Part shown: one piece after another, positions 33,725-43,631 of the stretch | How the letters are laid out: each line of letters opens with the position of its first letter | Position numbering within the stretch: the stretch's first letter is position 1 | Assembly: GCF_015751905.1 (NCBI RefSeq) | Contig: NZ_JADOUF010000001.1 | Coordinates: 8,183,501 to 8,247,500 of the forward strand | Direction of reading: 5' to 3' | DNA from: Longispora fulva | GTDB taxonomy: Bacteria; Actinomycetota; Actinomycetes; Mycobacteriales; Micromonosporaceae | DNA: 64,000 bases | Translations under genes and position numbers: made by a program | The notes under the pieces: generated by a model | Told to the model about the DNA's origin: nothing | Seen by the model: the letters and a program-made list of their open reading frames with translations, nothing else | Databases searched by the model: none

Positions 33725-35038
33725 TTACACGCGGGCGTGGGCCAGGTTGGGCACCCGGGTCACCAGGACCTTGCGCAGGTAGAACCACCAGGTGGCGACC
33801 CCGCACACGGCGTAGCTGGCGAGGAAGACGTACAGGGCGGTGCGGATCGAGCCGGTGTTCGTGATCGAGATCGCGAAGCCGCGCGGGATCAGGAAACCGC
33901 CGAGCGCGCCGATCGCCGAGGCCAGCCCGATCACGGCGGCGGCCGTGCGCTTGCCCTCCAGCTCGGTGCGACCGGCATCCGCCGCCTCGGTGCGGAAGAT
34001 CGCCGGGATCATCCGGTACGTCGACCCGTTGCCGACCCCGCTGGTCACGAACAGCAGCCCGAACGAGGCCAGGAACAGCCCGAAAGCATGCGAGGACAGC
34101 CCGGCGAGCACCCCGGTGACCCCGACGGCCATCACGGCGAACACGCCGAGGGTGACCCGCGCCCCGCCGACCCTGTCCGACAGCCAGCCGCCGACCGGGC
34201 GGGACACGGAGCCGACCAGGGGGCCGAGCGCCGCCCAGTACGGCCAGGCGACCTCCGCGAACTGGCCCTTGATCAAGAGGGGCAGGGCCGCGGAGTACCC
34301 GATGAAGCTGCCGAACGTGCCGATGTACAGGAACGACATGACCCAGGTGTGCCGGCTGCGCAGGGCCGTGAGCTGCTCGGACATCTTCGCCCGGGCCACG
34401 GTCAGGTTGTCCATGAACGCCCAGGCGCACGCGACGGCGACCAGCACCGGCAGCAGCCAGAGCAGCGGCGCGTTGACCAGGTGCGGAGCGGCGGCGGTCA
34501 CCACGACCGCCGGCACCGCGAACTGCACGACGGCCACCCCGATGTTCCCGCCGGCGGCGTTGAGGCCGAGCGCGAAGCCCTTGCGCGCCTCCGGGTAGAA
34601 GTAGGAGATGTTGGCCATGCTGGAGGCGAAGTTGCCGCCGCCCAGGCCGGCCGTGGCGGCCGCGAACAGGAACATCGAGTACTGCGTGCCGGGCGTGCTC
34701 ACGCAGTACGCCATCAGGCTCAGCGGGATCAGCAGCAGCGCGGCGGACACCGTGGTCCAGTTCCGGCCGCCGAACCGGGCGACGGCCGCGGTGTAGGGCA
34801 GCCGCATGAACGCGCCGACCAGGTTGGGCAGCGCCACGAGCCAGAACAGCTGGTCGACGGAGAACCTGAAGCCGGCCGCCGGCAGGCTGACCGCCACGAC
34901 GCTCCACAGCAGCCAGATCGAGAAGCCGAAGTGCTCGGCGAGGATCGAGAACACCAGGTTGCGTCGGGCGACCTTCTGTCCGGTCGCCGCCCAGAACTCC
35001 GGTTCCTCGGGAGTCCACTGTGTGATCCACCGGCCCAT
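33725..35038 (-). CDS. narK: Nitrate/nitrite transporter (MFS, NarK type)
   Basis: The 437-residue protein has 12 predicted membrane segments and the nitrate signatures of NarK/NasA transporters, with two Gly-rich loops (AGLGGGNFASSMANISYFYPEARKGFALGLNAAGGNIG and TSGVGNGSTYRMIPAIF). It imports nitrate or exchanges nitrite. ATG 35038 has gaggaggg eight bases upstream. It is the promoter-proximal gene of the nitrate cluster. TTGACA (35105-35100, minus strand) is a candidate -35 box; a GlnR-like set of half-sites near 35146-35173 is weak. The 216 bases to the divergent OLD-like gene hold the promoters of both. Confidence 0.93.
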   Translation of the reverse strand: MGRWITQWTPEEPEFWAATGQKVARRNLVFSILAEHFGFSIWLLWSVVAVSLPAAGFRFSVDQLFWLVALPNLVGAFMRLPYTAAVARFGGRNWTTVSAALLLIPLSLMAYCVSTPGTQYSMFLFAAATAGLGGGNFASSMANISYFYPEARKGFALGLNAAGGNIGVAVVQFAVPAVVVTAAAPHLVNAPLLWLLPVLVAVACAWAFMDNLTVARAKMSEQLTALRSRHTWVMSFLYIGTFGSFIGYSAALPLLIKGQFAEVAWPYWAALGPLVGSVSRPVGGWLSDRVGGARVTLGVFAVMAVGVTGVLAGLSSHAFGLFLASFGLLFVTSGVGNGSTYRMIPAIFRTEAADAGRTELEGKRTAAAVIGLASAIGALGGFLIPRGFAISITNTGSIRTALYVFLASYAVCGVATWWFYLRKVLVTRVPNLAHARV

Positions 35039-35254
35039 GGTTCGCCCTCCTCGACAGCCCGTCCGGCACGGGTGTGCCGGATCGAAGCATGGAGAAGTCT
35101 GTCAAGGCCCTGTTGCGCTGTCGTATCGGCCATGTTGCCGAGGTTGTGAAATCGATCGCACAAAGCCCGTGACCTGCCGGTGAGCTTCCCCGTGTCGCGG
35201 CCCCGACCGGGGGATTATCATTTTGTCCCTAATTGTCGTGATCAGGAGAATTCG

Positions 35255-37132
35255 GTGCGGCTCATCAACGCTCGTATCACCAGCTACCGGTCGGTGGAGG
35301 ACTCCGAGGAGTTCACCGTCGAACCGAACGTCACCTGCCTCGTCGGCAAGAACGAGTCCGGCAAGACCACCATCCTGCAGGCCCTGCACCGGCTCAACCC
35401 GGCCGAACCCGCCGAACCCTTCGACGAGGTCGTCGACTACCCGGCCCGGCTCACCCGGCAGCGCAAGCAGTGGGCGCAGGCCGACCGGATCCCGGTGGTC
35501 GTGGCGACCTTCGAGTACGACGACCTGGAGGTCAAGCAGATCGAGGAGGAGCTGGGGTTCGGTGCGCTGACCAGCCCGGAGGTCACCGTCACCATCGGGT
35601 ACCGCGACGACTCGCGCACCGTCGCGCACGCCGTCGACGAGCCGACCGTCGTCGGCAACCTCGTCGCCGGGCTCGGCCTGCCGCCCGTGGGGACCGTGGC
35701 CGAGCTGCGCGCGATGCTGGAGGGCCGCGAGGAGCAGACGGAGGAGACCGGGGCCGTCCTCGACCGGATCCGGGCCTGGCGGGACGGCGACGTCGCCCAC
35801 CACCTCGCCGACGCGTACGCCGCGCCCCGGCTGCCGGCCCTGATGTACTTCTCCGACTACGACATCATGCCCGGCAAGGTGTCGGTGCCCGACCTGATCC
35901 TCCGCCGCGACGCCGACGAGCTGGAGCCCGGCGAGCGTTCCCTGCTCAGCCTGCTGCGGATGGCCGGGGTGGCCCCGGAGGACTTCCTGGAGCCCGGCCG
36001 GCACGAGCAGCTGATCCGGGAGCTGGAGAACGCCAGCAACATCATCTCCGACGAGGTGTTCGACTACTGGTCGCAGAACGACGAGCTGGAGGTCCGCCTG
36101 GAGGTGCTCCCGGCCGCCGACGGCCCGCTGCTCCAGATCCGGGTGCACAACCGCCGCCACCGCGCGTCCGTGCCCTTCGACAACCGGTCGCGCGGCTTCG
36201 TCTGGTTCTTCTCCTTCCTGGCGTACTTCTCCGAGCTCGACGCCGGCGACCGTGACGTCATCGTGCTGCTCGACGAGCCGGGCCTGTCCCTGCACGGCCG
36301 GGCCCAGGAGGACCTGCTCCGGCTGATCGACGAACGGCTCGCCCCCACCCACCAGGTGCTCTACACCACCCACTCGCCGTTCATGATCTCCCCGGACCAC
36401 CTGCACCGGGTCCGGACCGTGATCGACCACGACCGGGCCGGCACCAAGGTCAGCGCCGACCTGGCCGCCGCCGACAGCGACACCGCGTTCCCGCTGCTCG
36501 CGGGGATGGGGATCGGGATGACCGGCAGCCTGTTCGTGGGGGAGCACACCCTGCTCCTGGAGGGCCCGAGCGACCTGATCTACGTGGACGTGCTCAGCGA
36601 CACCCTCGACAGCCACCGCCGCGACGGGCTCGACCCGCGCTGGACCAAGGCCCCGACCGGGGGCGCCGGTGCCCTGGCCACCTTCGCCGCCCTGCTCGGC
36701 GCGAACCGGCTGCACGTGGCCGTGATCGTCGACGCCCAGACCCGCAACTCCCGGGCCGTCCGGCGGCTGCGGGACAACGGCCAGCTCGGCAAGGGCGGCC
36801 TGATCGACATCGGCGAGTTCACCGGCACCCCGGACGCGGACATCGAGGACCTGTTCGAGGCGGACTTCTACCTCGACCTGGTCAACCTCGCCTACGCCAA
36901 GGAGCTGCCCGCCCCGCTCGGCGTGGCCGACCTGCCGGCGGTCCGGACCCGGATCGTGGACCAGGTCCGCGCGCACTTCGCCCAGCACGACCTCGCCGGG
37001 GGCCGGTTCAACCACTTCCGGCCGGCGGCGGCGCTGCTCAAGCACCAGGCGACCCTCGTACCCAAGATCAGTGTCGGCACCCTCAACCGGGCGTCGCGGC
37101 TGTTCGGGCGGCTGAACCGGCAGCTTCCCTAG
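35255..37132 (+). CDS. OLD-family-like ATP-dependent nuclease (AAA/SMC-type ATPase plus TOPRIM-like domain)
   Basis: The 625-residue protein starts with an SMC/RecF-like ATPase: RLINARITSYRSVEDSEEFTVEPNVTCLVGKNESGKTTILQAL holds Walker A at residues about 29-37. The signature and Walker B follow (DVIVLLDEPGLSLHGRAQEDLLRLID), then YTTHSPFM in switch position. The C-terminal part has a TOPRIM-like start LLLEGPSDLIYVDVL (metal Glu), but the usual DxD appears as VIVDAQTRNS with only one Asp. GTG 35255 has CAGGAGAA five bases upstream. OLD proteins are anti-phage or repair nucleases. This one is alone, without the UvrD-like partner of Gabija. Confidence 0.85.
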   Translation: MRLINARITSYRSVEDSEEFTVEPNVTCLVGKNESGKTTILQALHRLNPAEPAEPFDEVVDYPARLTRQRKQWAQADRIPVVVATFEYDDLEVKQIEEELGFGALTSPEVTVTIGYRDDSRTVAHAVDEPTVVGNLVAGLGLPPVGTVAELRAMLEGREEQTEETGAVLDRIRAWRDGDVAHHLADAYAAPRLPALMYFSDYDIMPGKVSVPDLILRRDADELEPGERSLLSLLRMAGVAPEDFLEPGRHEQLIRELENASNIISDEVFDYWSQNDELEVRLEVLPAADGPLLQIRVHNRRHRASVPFDNRSRGFVWFFSFLAYFSELDAGDRDVIVLLDEPGLSLHGRAQEDLLRLIDERLAPTHQVLYTTHSPFMISPDHLHRVRTVIDHDRAGTKVSADLAAADSDTAFPLLAGMGIGMTGSLFVGEHTLLLEGPSDLIYVDVLSDTLDSHRRDGLDPRWTKAPTGGAGALATFAALLGANRLHVAVIVDAQTRNSRAVRRLRDNGQLGKGGLIDIGEFTGTPDADIEDLFEADFYLDLVNLAYAKELPAPLGVADLPAVRTRIVDQVRAHFAQHDLAGGRFNHFRPAAALLKHQATLVPKISVGTLNRASRLFGRLNRQLP

Positions 37133-37139
37133 GCTCCCA

Positions 37140-37162
37140 GGGGCCGCCGGCCCGGCGGCCCC
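37140..37162 (+). terminator. GC-rich hairpin after the OLD-like gene
   Basis: GGGGCCGCCGG (37140-37150) and CCGGCGGCCCC (37152-37162) form a perfect inverted repeat eight bases after the stop codon. There is no T-run, as is common for actinomycete terminators. Confidence 0.65.
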
Positions 37163-37364
37163 TCCGGACAAAACGGTCAATGGCGCAGGCTCCCGCGTGT
37201 GACCAAGCACCCATCCGGGTAGGTCCCGATGGCCCCTGTCCCGAGCATGGTCGAACCTATGATGTGGCTGGCTGGCTGCACACACCGCCGACCTCACCGT
37301 TCCCGCTCGGGGCTCTCCGCAGGGGACGTACGCTGTGCCTGGACCACGAAGGAGCGAGAGCGGG

Positions 37365-38663
<1,299 letters not shown>

Positions 38664-38672
38664 CCATCGCGC

Positions 38673-38707
38673 GAAACGGGCCCCGGCACACCGCCGGGGC
38701 CCGTTTC
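38673..38707. terminator. Bidirectional terminator between gltA and the LysR pair
   Basis: GAAACGGGCCCCGGC (38673-38687) and GCCGGGGCCCGTTTC (38693-38707) form a perfect 15-bp stem with loop acacc. The TTTC side follows gltA, and the GAAA side gives a T-run in the other direction. It abuts the stop codon of the minus-strand HTH gene at 38708, so it serves both convergent transcripts. Confidence 0.88.
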
Positions 38708-38956
38708 TCATCCGCCCAGATCCTCCAGTGCGTCGAGGATGCCCCGGGCGCAGCCGATCACGTACCGGCCGGCGGGCGTCGGCTCCAGGTACTGGCCGCC
38801 GTGCGCGAACAGCGCCCCGCCGAACGCCGCCTCGATCCGGGCCAGCCGCTCCAACAGGCTCTGCTGGGTGAGTTGGAGCTGGTGCGCCGCCGCGCGCACG
38901 TCCTCGGCGTCGGCGACGGCCACCACGAGCCGCAGGTGCCCCACCTCGAGGTTCAC
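38708..38956 (-). CDS. Stand-alone LysR-type HTH domain protein
   Basis: The 82-residue protein consists only of a LysR winged helix-turn-helix (VGHLRLVVAVADAEDVRAAAHQLQLTQQSLLERLARIEAAFGGALFAHGGQYLEPTPAGRYVIG) plus part of the linker helix. The effector-binding domain is absent. GTG 38956 overlaps the stop of the full-length LysR gene by four bases, so it is translated right after it. It could heterodimerise with that regulator, or be the C-terminal DNA-binding part of an ancestral fusion. Confidence 0.78.
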   Translation of the reverse strand: MNLEVGHLRLVVAVADAEDVRAAAHQLQLTQQSLLERLARIEAAFGGALFAHGGQYLEPTPAGRYVIGCARGILDALEDLGG

Positions 38957-39918
38957 GACGGCAGGCCCGGCGACGCGTGGGAGGCGTGCCGGGCCCACCA
39001 GGCGCGGTACGCCGGCCGCCGGTGCACGATGGCCGCGTAGCTGCGGAACAGGTGCGCCATGAACTCCTCCGTCCGGCCGTCCACGAACGAGTCGCGCCGC
39101 CACGCGAGAAGCACCCGTCGGCGCAGCGGGGCCCCGGTCAGCGGCAGGGCCCGGATTCCGGGCTGCACGAACGTCGTCGGGTACAGCCCGCACACCGCCC
39201 CGGCCTCCAGCAGCGGCGCGACGGACGCCGAGTCCCCGGTCCAGTGCCGGACCCTGGCGGTGAACCCGGCGTCGGCGCAAGCCCGGTGGAAGCTGGCGTG
39301 CAGGCCGCCGTCGTCGGCGCGGGGCAGGGCCCAGTCCCGGGGCGCGAGGTCGGCGAGGTCGAGTTCCGGCCGCTGCGCGAGCGGGTGGTTCTCGTCGAGC
39401 CCGACGAAGATCGGCTCGGTGATCAGGTGCCGGGTGGCCAACGACGGCGGCAGCCGCAGCGTGAAGCCGGGGAACTCGTGCAGCACCGCCGCGTCGAGCT
39501 GACCGGCGGCGAGCGCGTCCACCAGCCGGCTGACGCTCGGGTCGCCGTGGCTGGTCACGGGCGCGTCGCCGACAGCCTCCGAGGCGGGCACCAGGGCGTC
39601 GGTGAACGCGCCGAGCACGCCGCCGACCCGGGCCGGGGGCGAGGCGAGCTGGCCGAGGATCTCCGCGGCACCGGTCCACATCCGGTCCACGTCCGCCAGT
39701 ACCCGTCTGGCCCTGGTCAGGATCTCGAGGCCCGCCGGGGTGGGCAGCACACCGTGCGGGGTGCGGTCGAACACCGCGCCGCCGAGCGCCGCCTCGATCC
39801 GGTGCAGTTGCCGGGTGAGGGACGGCTGTGCCAGGCGCAGCCGGGTGGCCGAGCCCCGGATGCTGCCGGCGTCGGCGACAGCGACGAGGATCTGCAGGTG
39901 CCTGAGGTCAATGTTCAT
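38953..39918 (-). CDS. LysR family transcriptional regulator
   Basis: The 321-residue regulator has an N-terminal HTH (MNIDLRHLQILVAVADAGSIRGSATRLRLAQPSLTRQLHRIEAALGGAVFDRTPHGVLPT) and a periplasmic-binding-like effector domain (residues about 95-300, AVLHEFPGFTLRLP, GLDENHPLAQRP). The ATG at 39918 lies in a short promoter gap facing the protease terminator. The target genes are unknown; the downstream HTH-only gene is the immediate operon partner. Confidence 0.9.
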   Translation of the reverse strand: MNIDLRHLQILVAVADAGSIRGSATRLRLAQPSLTRQLHRIEAALGGAVFDRTPHGVLPTPAGLEILTRARRVLADVDRMWTGAAEILGQLASPPARVGGVLGAFTDALVPASEAVGDAPVTSHGDPSVSRLVDALAAGQLDAAVLHEFPGFTLRLPPSLATRHLITEPIFVGLDENHPLAQRPELDLADLAPRDWALPRADDGGLHASFHRACADAGFTARVRHWTGDSASVAPLLEAGAVCGLYPTTFVQPGIRALPLTGAPLRRRVLLAWRRDSFVDGRTEEFMAHLFRSYAAIVHRRPAYRAWWARHASHASPGLPS

Positions 39919-40014
39919 GGCGGCCTTCCGGTACGCGTCCCCGGGTTGCTCAGGGTACGTCCGGATGTACGGGCCGGGTCAAGACTATTAACTCAACGTT
40001 ATGGATATCGGGCA

Positions 40015-40041
40015 CGGCCCCCGGGGTGCTCCCGGGGGCCG
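40015..40041 (-). terminator. Hairpin terminator of the protease gene
   Basis: CGGCCCCCGGG (40015-40025) and CCCGGGGGCCG (40031-40041) form an 11-bp perfect stem with a five-base loop, 12 bases beyond the stop codon of the minus-strand protease gene. It has no T-run. Confidence 0.7.
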
Positions 40042-40052
40042 CGGAGTGGTGC

Positions 40053-40790
40053 CTAGATCCCGGTGGTCGACCGGATCCAGCTGTTCACGGCGGTCGCGTC
40101 GCCGTAGATGGAGTTCGTCTTGCCGCAGGTGTCCGCGCCGGGGCCGTCCGCGCCGCGGCTGGTGACGCCGACGAGCTTGCCGGCGGCGATGGCCGGGCCG
40201 CCCGAGTCGCCGTAGCAGTCGGTGGCGCTGGTGGAGGTGTCGAAGCACAGCTCGACCGGGCCGCTGATCCCGCCGCAGTTGGCGTCGGAGGTGACCGTGG
40301 TGCCGACCGACTTGAGCACCGAGCTCATGTCGCCGCAGCCGTACGGGGCGCAGGTCTGGCCGAAGCCGTACAGCGTGATCGCCGAGCCGACCGCCGGGGA
40401 CACCGTGCCGAGGGAGACCGGGGCCTGGCTGACGGGGCTGCTGAGCTTGTAGAGCCGGAAGTCGTACGCGCCACCGTTGTAGTTCGGGTGCTTGACCGAC
40501 CTGGACACCGTGGCCAGCGTGCCGCCACTGTTCAGGTTCTTCGAACCGATCCGGATCCGGGTCGCGCCGGAACAGTGCCCGGCGGTGAGCACCCACTGTG
40601 GTGCGACGAGGGTGCCGCTGCACCACATGCCGCTGCTGTCGCCGACGGCCGCGGCCCACGACGGGGCGGTGCCGACCGCGCCACCGCCGACGATGCCCTG
40701 GGCGGGCGGGGCGGCCGACGCCGGGGCGGAGGCGGCCGCGACGGCCAGCGCCGCTCCGGCGACCACTACTGCGAATCTGAGGAACTTCAT
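40053..40790 (-). CDS. Secreted trypsin-like serine protease (S1)
   Basis: The 245-residue product has a Sec signal peptide (MKFLRFAVVVAGAALAVAAASAPASA, cleavage near residue 26), a short propeptide and the mature start IVGGGAVGT. The catalytic triad is visible as His in VLTAGHC, Asp in YDFRLYKL and Ser in CYGDSGGPA. Paired cysteines fit disulfides. The protein is exported and probably processed at the Gly-Ile bond before IVGG. The 122 bases upstream carry its promoter, and a GC-rich hairpin follows the gene. Confidence 0.93.
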   Translation of the reverse strand: MKFLRFAVVVAGAALAVAAASAPASAAPPAQGIVGGGAVGTAPSWAAAVGDSSGMWCSGTLVAPQWVLTAGHCSGATRIRIGSKNLNSGGTLATVSRSVKHPNYNGGAYDFRLYKLSSPVSQAPVSLGTVSPAVGSAITLYGFGQTCAPYGCGDMSSVLKSVGTTVTSDANCGGISGPVELCFDTSTSATDCYGDSGGPAIAAGKLVGVTSRGADGPGADTCGKTNSIYGDATAVNSWIRSTTGI

Positions 40791-40912
40791 TGAGGGGCCT
40801 CCCTGTTGTGACGCCGGCCCGGGAACGCGTCGCGCGCGGCCCGGCCCGGGACGCCGATGGCTGCCGCTGCGTATGCGGCACCAATGACGGTCAATGTAGG
40901 GCAGGTCGGTCC

Positions 40913-41611
40913 TCAGTGGCCAGATGTCAGGGGGCGATGCTCTGGCGTCCGCAGCATCCGCAGCGCCAGGTCCGCGTACAGCGCGCCGATGTCCTCCGGC
41001 CCCAGCCGGCCGGTGGAGCGGTACCACCTGGCCACGTCGATACTGAGGCTGAGCAGGGCGAGCGCTGTCCCCGGCACGTCGGGCACGTCGAACGCCCCGC
41101 GCGCCACCCCGTAGTCGAGGGTCTCGCGGACCACCCGGTCGATCTGCCGGCGCAGGGCCGCGATCTCGGCGTGGTGGGCCTCGCTGAGCGCCCCGAGCTC
41201 GTACTGGATCACCCGGGCCGTGGTGTGGTGCCGGGCGTGCCAGGCGGCGAAGTCGCTGACCACGGCGCGCATCCTGGCCACCGGGTCGGCGTCGCTGCCG
41301 GCCGCGTCGGTGATGGTCCGCAGGGTGCGTTGGTGGCCGATCAGGCTGATCCGGTAGAGGAGTTCCTCCTTGGAGCGGAAGTAGCCGTAGACCCCGGCGG
41401 GGGAGCGGCCGACCCGGCTGGCGATGTCGCGGGTGGTGGTCGCGTGGTAGCCCCGGGTGGCGAACGCCTCGACGGCGGCGATCAGGATCTGCCGGGCCGC
41501 CGGGGGCTGGACCTCCGACCAGTTCTCGTCGAGGGCCCGGGCCTCGGCCTCGTCCAGGCCGCCCTCGACGGGCGTTCGGGGGTCGTTGACATCGTGGTAC
41601 ATGACCAGCAT
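40913..41611 (-). CDS. TetR family repressor of the adjacent lipid-catabolism operon
   Basis: The 232-residue regulator has an N-terminal HTH at residues about 40-90 (AARQILIAAVEAFATRGYHATTTRDIASRVGRSPAGVYGYFRSKEELLYRI) and a TetR C-terminal ligand domain with many Arg and Leu residues, as in acyl-CoA-sensing members. ATG 41611 or 41602 could start it; neither has a ribosome site and the mRNA may be leaderless. The start abuts a palindrome CAAGCGCTTG, the likely operator shared with the divergent nine-gene operon. The ligand is probably an acyl-CoA. Confidence 0.87.
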   Translation of the reverse strand: MLVMYHDVNDPRTPVEGGLDEAEARALDENWSEVQPPAARQILIAAVEAFATRGYHATTTRDIASRVGRSPAGVYGYFRSKEELLYRISLIGHQRTLRTITDAAGSDADPVARMRAVVSDFAAWHARHHTTARVIQYELGALSEAHHAEIAALRRQIDRVVRETLDYGVARGAFDVPDVPGTALALLSLSIDVARWYRSTGRLGPEDIGALYADLALRMLRTPEHRPLTSGH

Positions 41612-41631
41612 TCTAAGCAAGCGCTTGATTA
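41612..41631. promoter_or_regulatory. TetR operator candidate
   Basis: CAAGCGCTTG (41618-41627) is a perfect 10-base palindrome with partly symmetric flanks (AAG / ATT). It lies between the divergent TetR start (41611) and the operon start (41672), where a repressor would block both promoters. The CAAGCGCTTG core is of the type bound by TetR/FadR-like regulators of lipid genes. Confidence 0.65.
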
Positions 41632-41671
41632 CTTCCGGGTAGCCCTGTGAAATCAGGAGGAAAGTCCGAAT

Positions 41672-42409
41672 ATGGGGAACCTCAGCTACGACTTCTCTGG
41701 CAGAACGGTCATCGTCACGGGCGCGGCCCGCGGCATCGGCCTCGCACTCGGCGGGTTCTTCCAACAGGCCGGCGCGACCGTCTTCCTGGTCGACTTCGAC
41801 GCCGAGGAGCTGGCGAAGGCCGCAGGCAGCGTCGGCGCCACCGGCATCGCCGCCGACGTGAGCAGCACCGCGGACGTCGAGCGGGTCGTGACCGCAGCCG
41901 TCGAGGCCACCGGCCGGGTCGACATTCTGGTCAACAACGCCGGCATCCTCCGCGACAACGTGCTGTGGAAGATCTCCGACGAGGACTGGGACGCCGTGCT
42001 CGCGGTGCACGCCGGCGGCACCTTCCGGTTCACCCGGGCCTGCGTGCCGCACTTCCGGGCCCAGGGCTCCGGCCGGGTCGTCAACGTCACCTCCTACACC
42101 GGGCTGCACGGCAACACCGGCCAGGCCAACTACGCCGCGGCCAAGGCCGGCATCATCGGCTTCACGAAGACGGCGGCCAAGGAACTGGCCCACTTCGGGG
42201 TGACGGTCAACGCGATCTCCCCGAACGCGGAGACCCGCATGATCGCGTCCATCCCGGACGCCAAGCGCGCGGAGCTCACCGCGCACATCCCGATGGGCAG
42301 GTTCGCCGACCCGACGGAGATGTGCGCGGCGGTGGGCTTCCTGGCCTCCGACGAGGCCGGGTACATCACCGGGGCGGTCCTCCCGGTCGACGGCGGGATA
42401 AGCATGTGA
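41672..42409 (+). CDS. SDR family oxidoreductase, FabG-like
   Basis: This is the first gene of the operon. The 245-residue classical SDR has TGAARGIG at the cofactor site, NNAG, the catalytic Ser in NVTSYTG, YAAAK and a C-terminal PVDGGISM. Its architecture is that of 3-oxoacyl-ACP/CoA reductases. AGGAGG lies ten bases before ATG 41672. It overlaps the second SDR by four bases. In the operon it probably oxidises a 3-hydroxyacyl-CoA or another hydroxyacyl intermediate. Confidence 0.9.
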   Translation: MGNLSYDFSGRTVIVTGAARGIGLALGGFFQQAGATVFLVDFDAEELAKAAGSVGATGIAADVSSTADVERVVTAAVEATGRVDILVNNAGILRDNVLWKISDEDWDAVLAVHAGGTFRFTRACVPHFRAQGSGRVVNVTSYTGLHGNTGQANYAAAKAGIIGFTKTAAKELAHFGVTVNAISPNAETRMIASIPDAKRAELTAHIPMGRFADPTEMCAAVGFLASDEAGYITGAVLPVDGGISM

Positions 42410-43158
42410 CGCGCTTCGACGGGCAGGTCGCCCTCATCACCGGATCCAGCCGGGGCATCGGCTTCGGCATCGCCGAACGGCTCGTCGCCGAGGGGGCCAG
42501 GGTCTGCCTGACCGCCCGCAAGCCCGATGCCCTCGACGAGGCGGTCAAGGCCCTCGGCCCCGACCGCGCGATGGCCGTCGCGGGGAAGGCCGACGATCCC
42601 GAGCACCAGGCCGACACGGTCGCCCGGGTGCTCGACACCTTCGGCCGGCTCGACGTGCTGGTCAACAACACCGGGATCAATCCGGTGTACGGGCCGATGG
42701 TCGACGCGGACCCGGCGGCCGTCCGCAAGGTCTTCGAGGTCAACGTGTTCGCCGCGCTCGGCTGGGTCGGGCACGCGCACCGGGCCTGGTTCGCCGAACA
42801 CGGCGGTGCGGTCGTCAACGTGGCGTCCGTGGCGGGACTGCGGCCGGCCGCCGGGATCGGGATCTACGGCGCGAGCAAGGCGGCCCTGATCCACCTGACG
42901 ATGCAGCTCGCCGCAGAGCTGGGGCCGGACGTCCGGGTCAACGCCGTGGCCCCGGCGATCGTGAAGACGGTGTTCGCCGCGGCGCTGTACGAGGGACGCG
43001 AGCAGCGGGTGACCGACACGTACCCGTTGAAGCGGTTGGGGATTCCCGAGGACGTGGCCGGGGCGGTGGCGTTCCTGGCCTCGGCGGACGCGGGGTGGAT
43101 GACCGGGCAGACGGTGGTCGTGGACGGCGGGCTGACCCTGTCGGGCGGCCTGGGATGA
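42406..43158 (+). CDS. SDR family oxidoreductase
   Basis: The 250-residue classical SDR starts at GTG 42406, overlapping the previous stop (GTGA). It has TGSSRGIG, the variant NNTG in place of NNAG, Ser in NVASVAG and YGASK. The Arg and Lys in LTARKPD after the second strand suggest NADP. It is about as long as FabG. Its role beside the other two SDRs is probably a separate oxidation step on a chain or ring substrate. Confidence 0.88.
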   Translation: MTRFDGQVALITGSSRGIGFGIAERLVAEGARVCLTARKPDALDEAVKALGPDRAMAVAGKADDPEHQADTVARVLDTFGRLDVLVNNTGINPVYGPMVDADPAAVRKVFEVNVFAALGWVGHAHRAWFAEHGGAVVNVASVAGLRPAAGIGIYGASKAALIHLTMQLAAELGPDVRVNAVAPAIVKTVFAAALYEGREQRVTDTYPLKRLGIPEDVAGAVAFLASADAGWMTGQTVVVDGGLTLSGGLG

Positions 43159-43631
43159 CGGCCGGGCCCGCGCGGCGGTTCGGTTCCCTCGACGAGCTGC
43201 GCGCCGCGGCACCGGTCGACCTCGGCCACAGCGACTGGGTCGTCGTCGACCAGGAACGGATCGACCGGTTCGCGGCGGCCACCGGCGACGACCAGTGGAT
43301 CCACGTCGACCCGGTCCGGGCGGCCGACGGCCCCTTCGGGTCGACGATCGCGCACGGCTTCCTCGTGCTGTCCCTGCTGCCGGTGATCACCCTGGACCGG
43401 CTGCTCGTGGACCGGGTCCGGATGGCCGTCAACTACGGGCTGAACAAGGTCCGGTTCCCGGCGCCGGTGCCCGTCGACTCCCGGTTGCGCGGCCGGGTGC
43501 GGGTCACCGAGGTGACGGAGGTCGCCGGCGGCACCCAGGTGACGTGTCTCGTGACGGTCGAGCGCGAGGGCGGCGACCGGCCGGTCTGCGTCGCGGAGTC
43601 CGTGGCCCGCTTCTACGGGGAGGCCCCGTGA
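43155..43631 (+). CDS. MaoC family (R)-specific enoyl-CoA hydratase
   Basis: The 158-residue hotdog-fold protein matches MaoC dehydratases, with the catalytic pair in FAAATGDDQWIHVDPVRA (Asp and His) and GSTIAHGFLVLSLLP. It adds water to trans-2-enoyl-CoA. ATG 43155 overlaps the upstream stop (ATGA). It fits a beta-oxidation-type pathway with the neighbouring dehydrogenases. Confidence 0.92.
   Translation: MTAGPARRFGSLDELRAAAPVDLGHSDWVVVDQERIDRFAAATGDDQWIHVDPVRAADGPFGSTIAHGFLVLSLLPVITLDRLLVDRVRMAVNYGLNKVRFPAPVPVDSRLRGRVRVTEVTEVAGGTQVTCLVTVEREGGDRPVCVAESVARFYGEAP

Noticed and set aside
35100-35180. GlnR box upstream of narK
   Set aside because: Three half-sites resembling GTnAC/GAAAC lie 11 bases apart (35146-35173), but only loosely match the consensus, so no feature is called.
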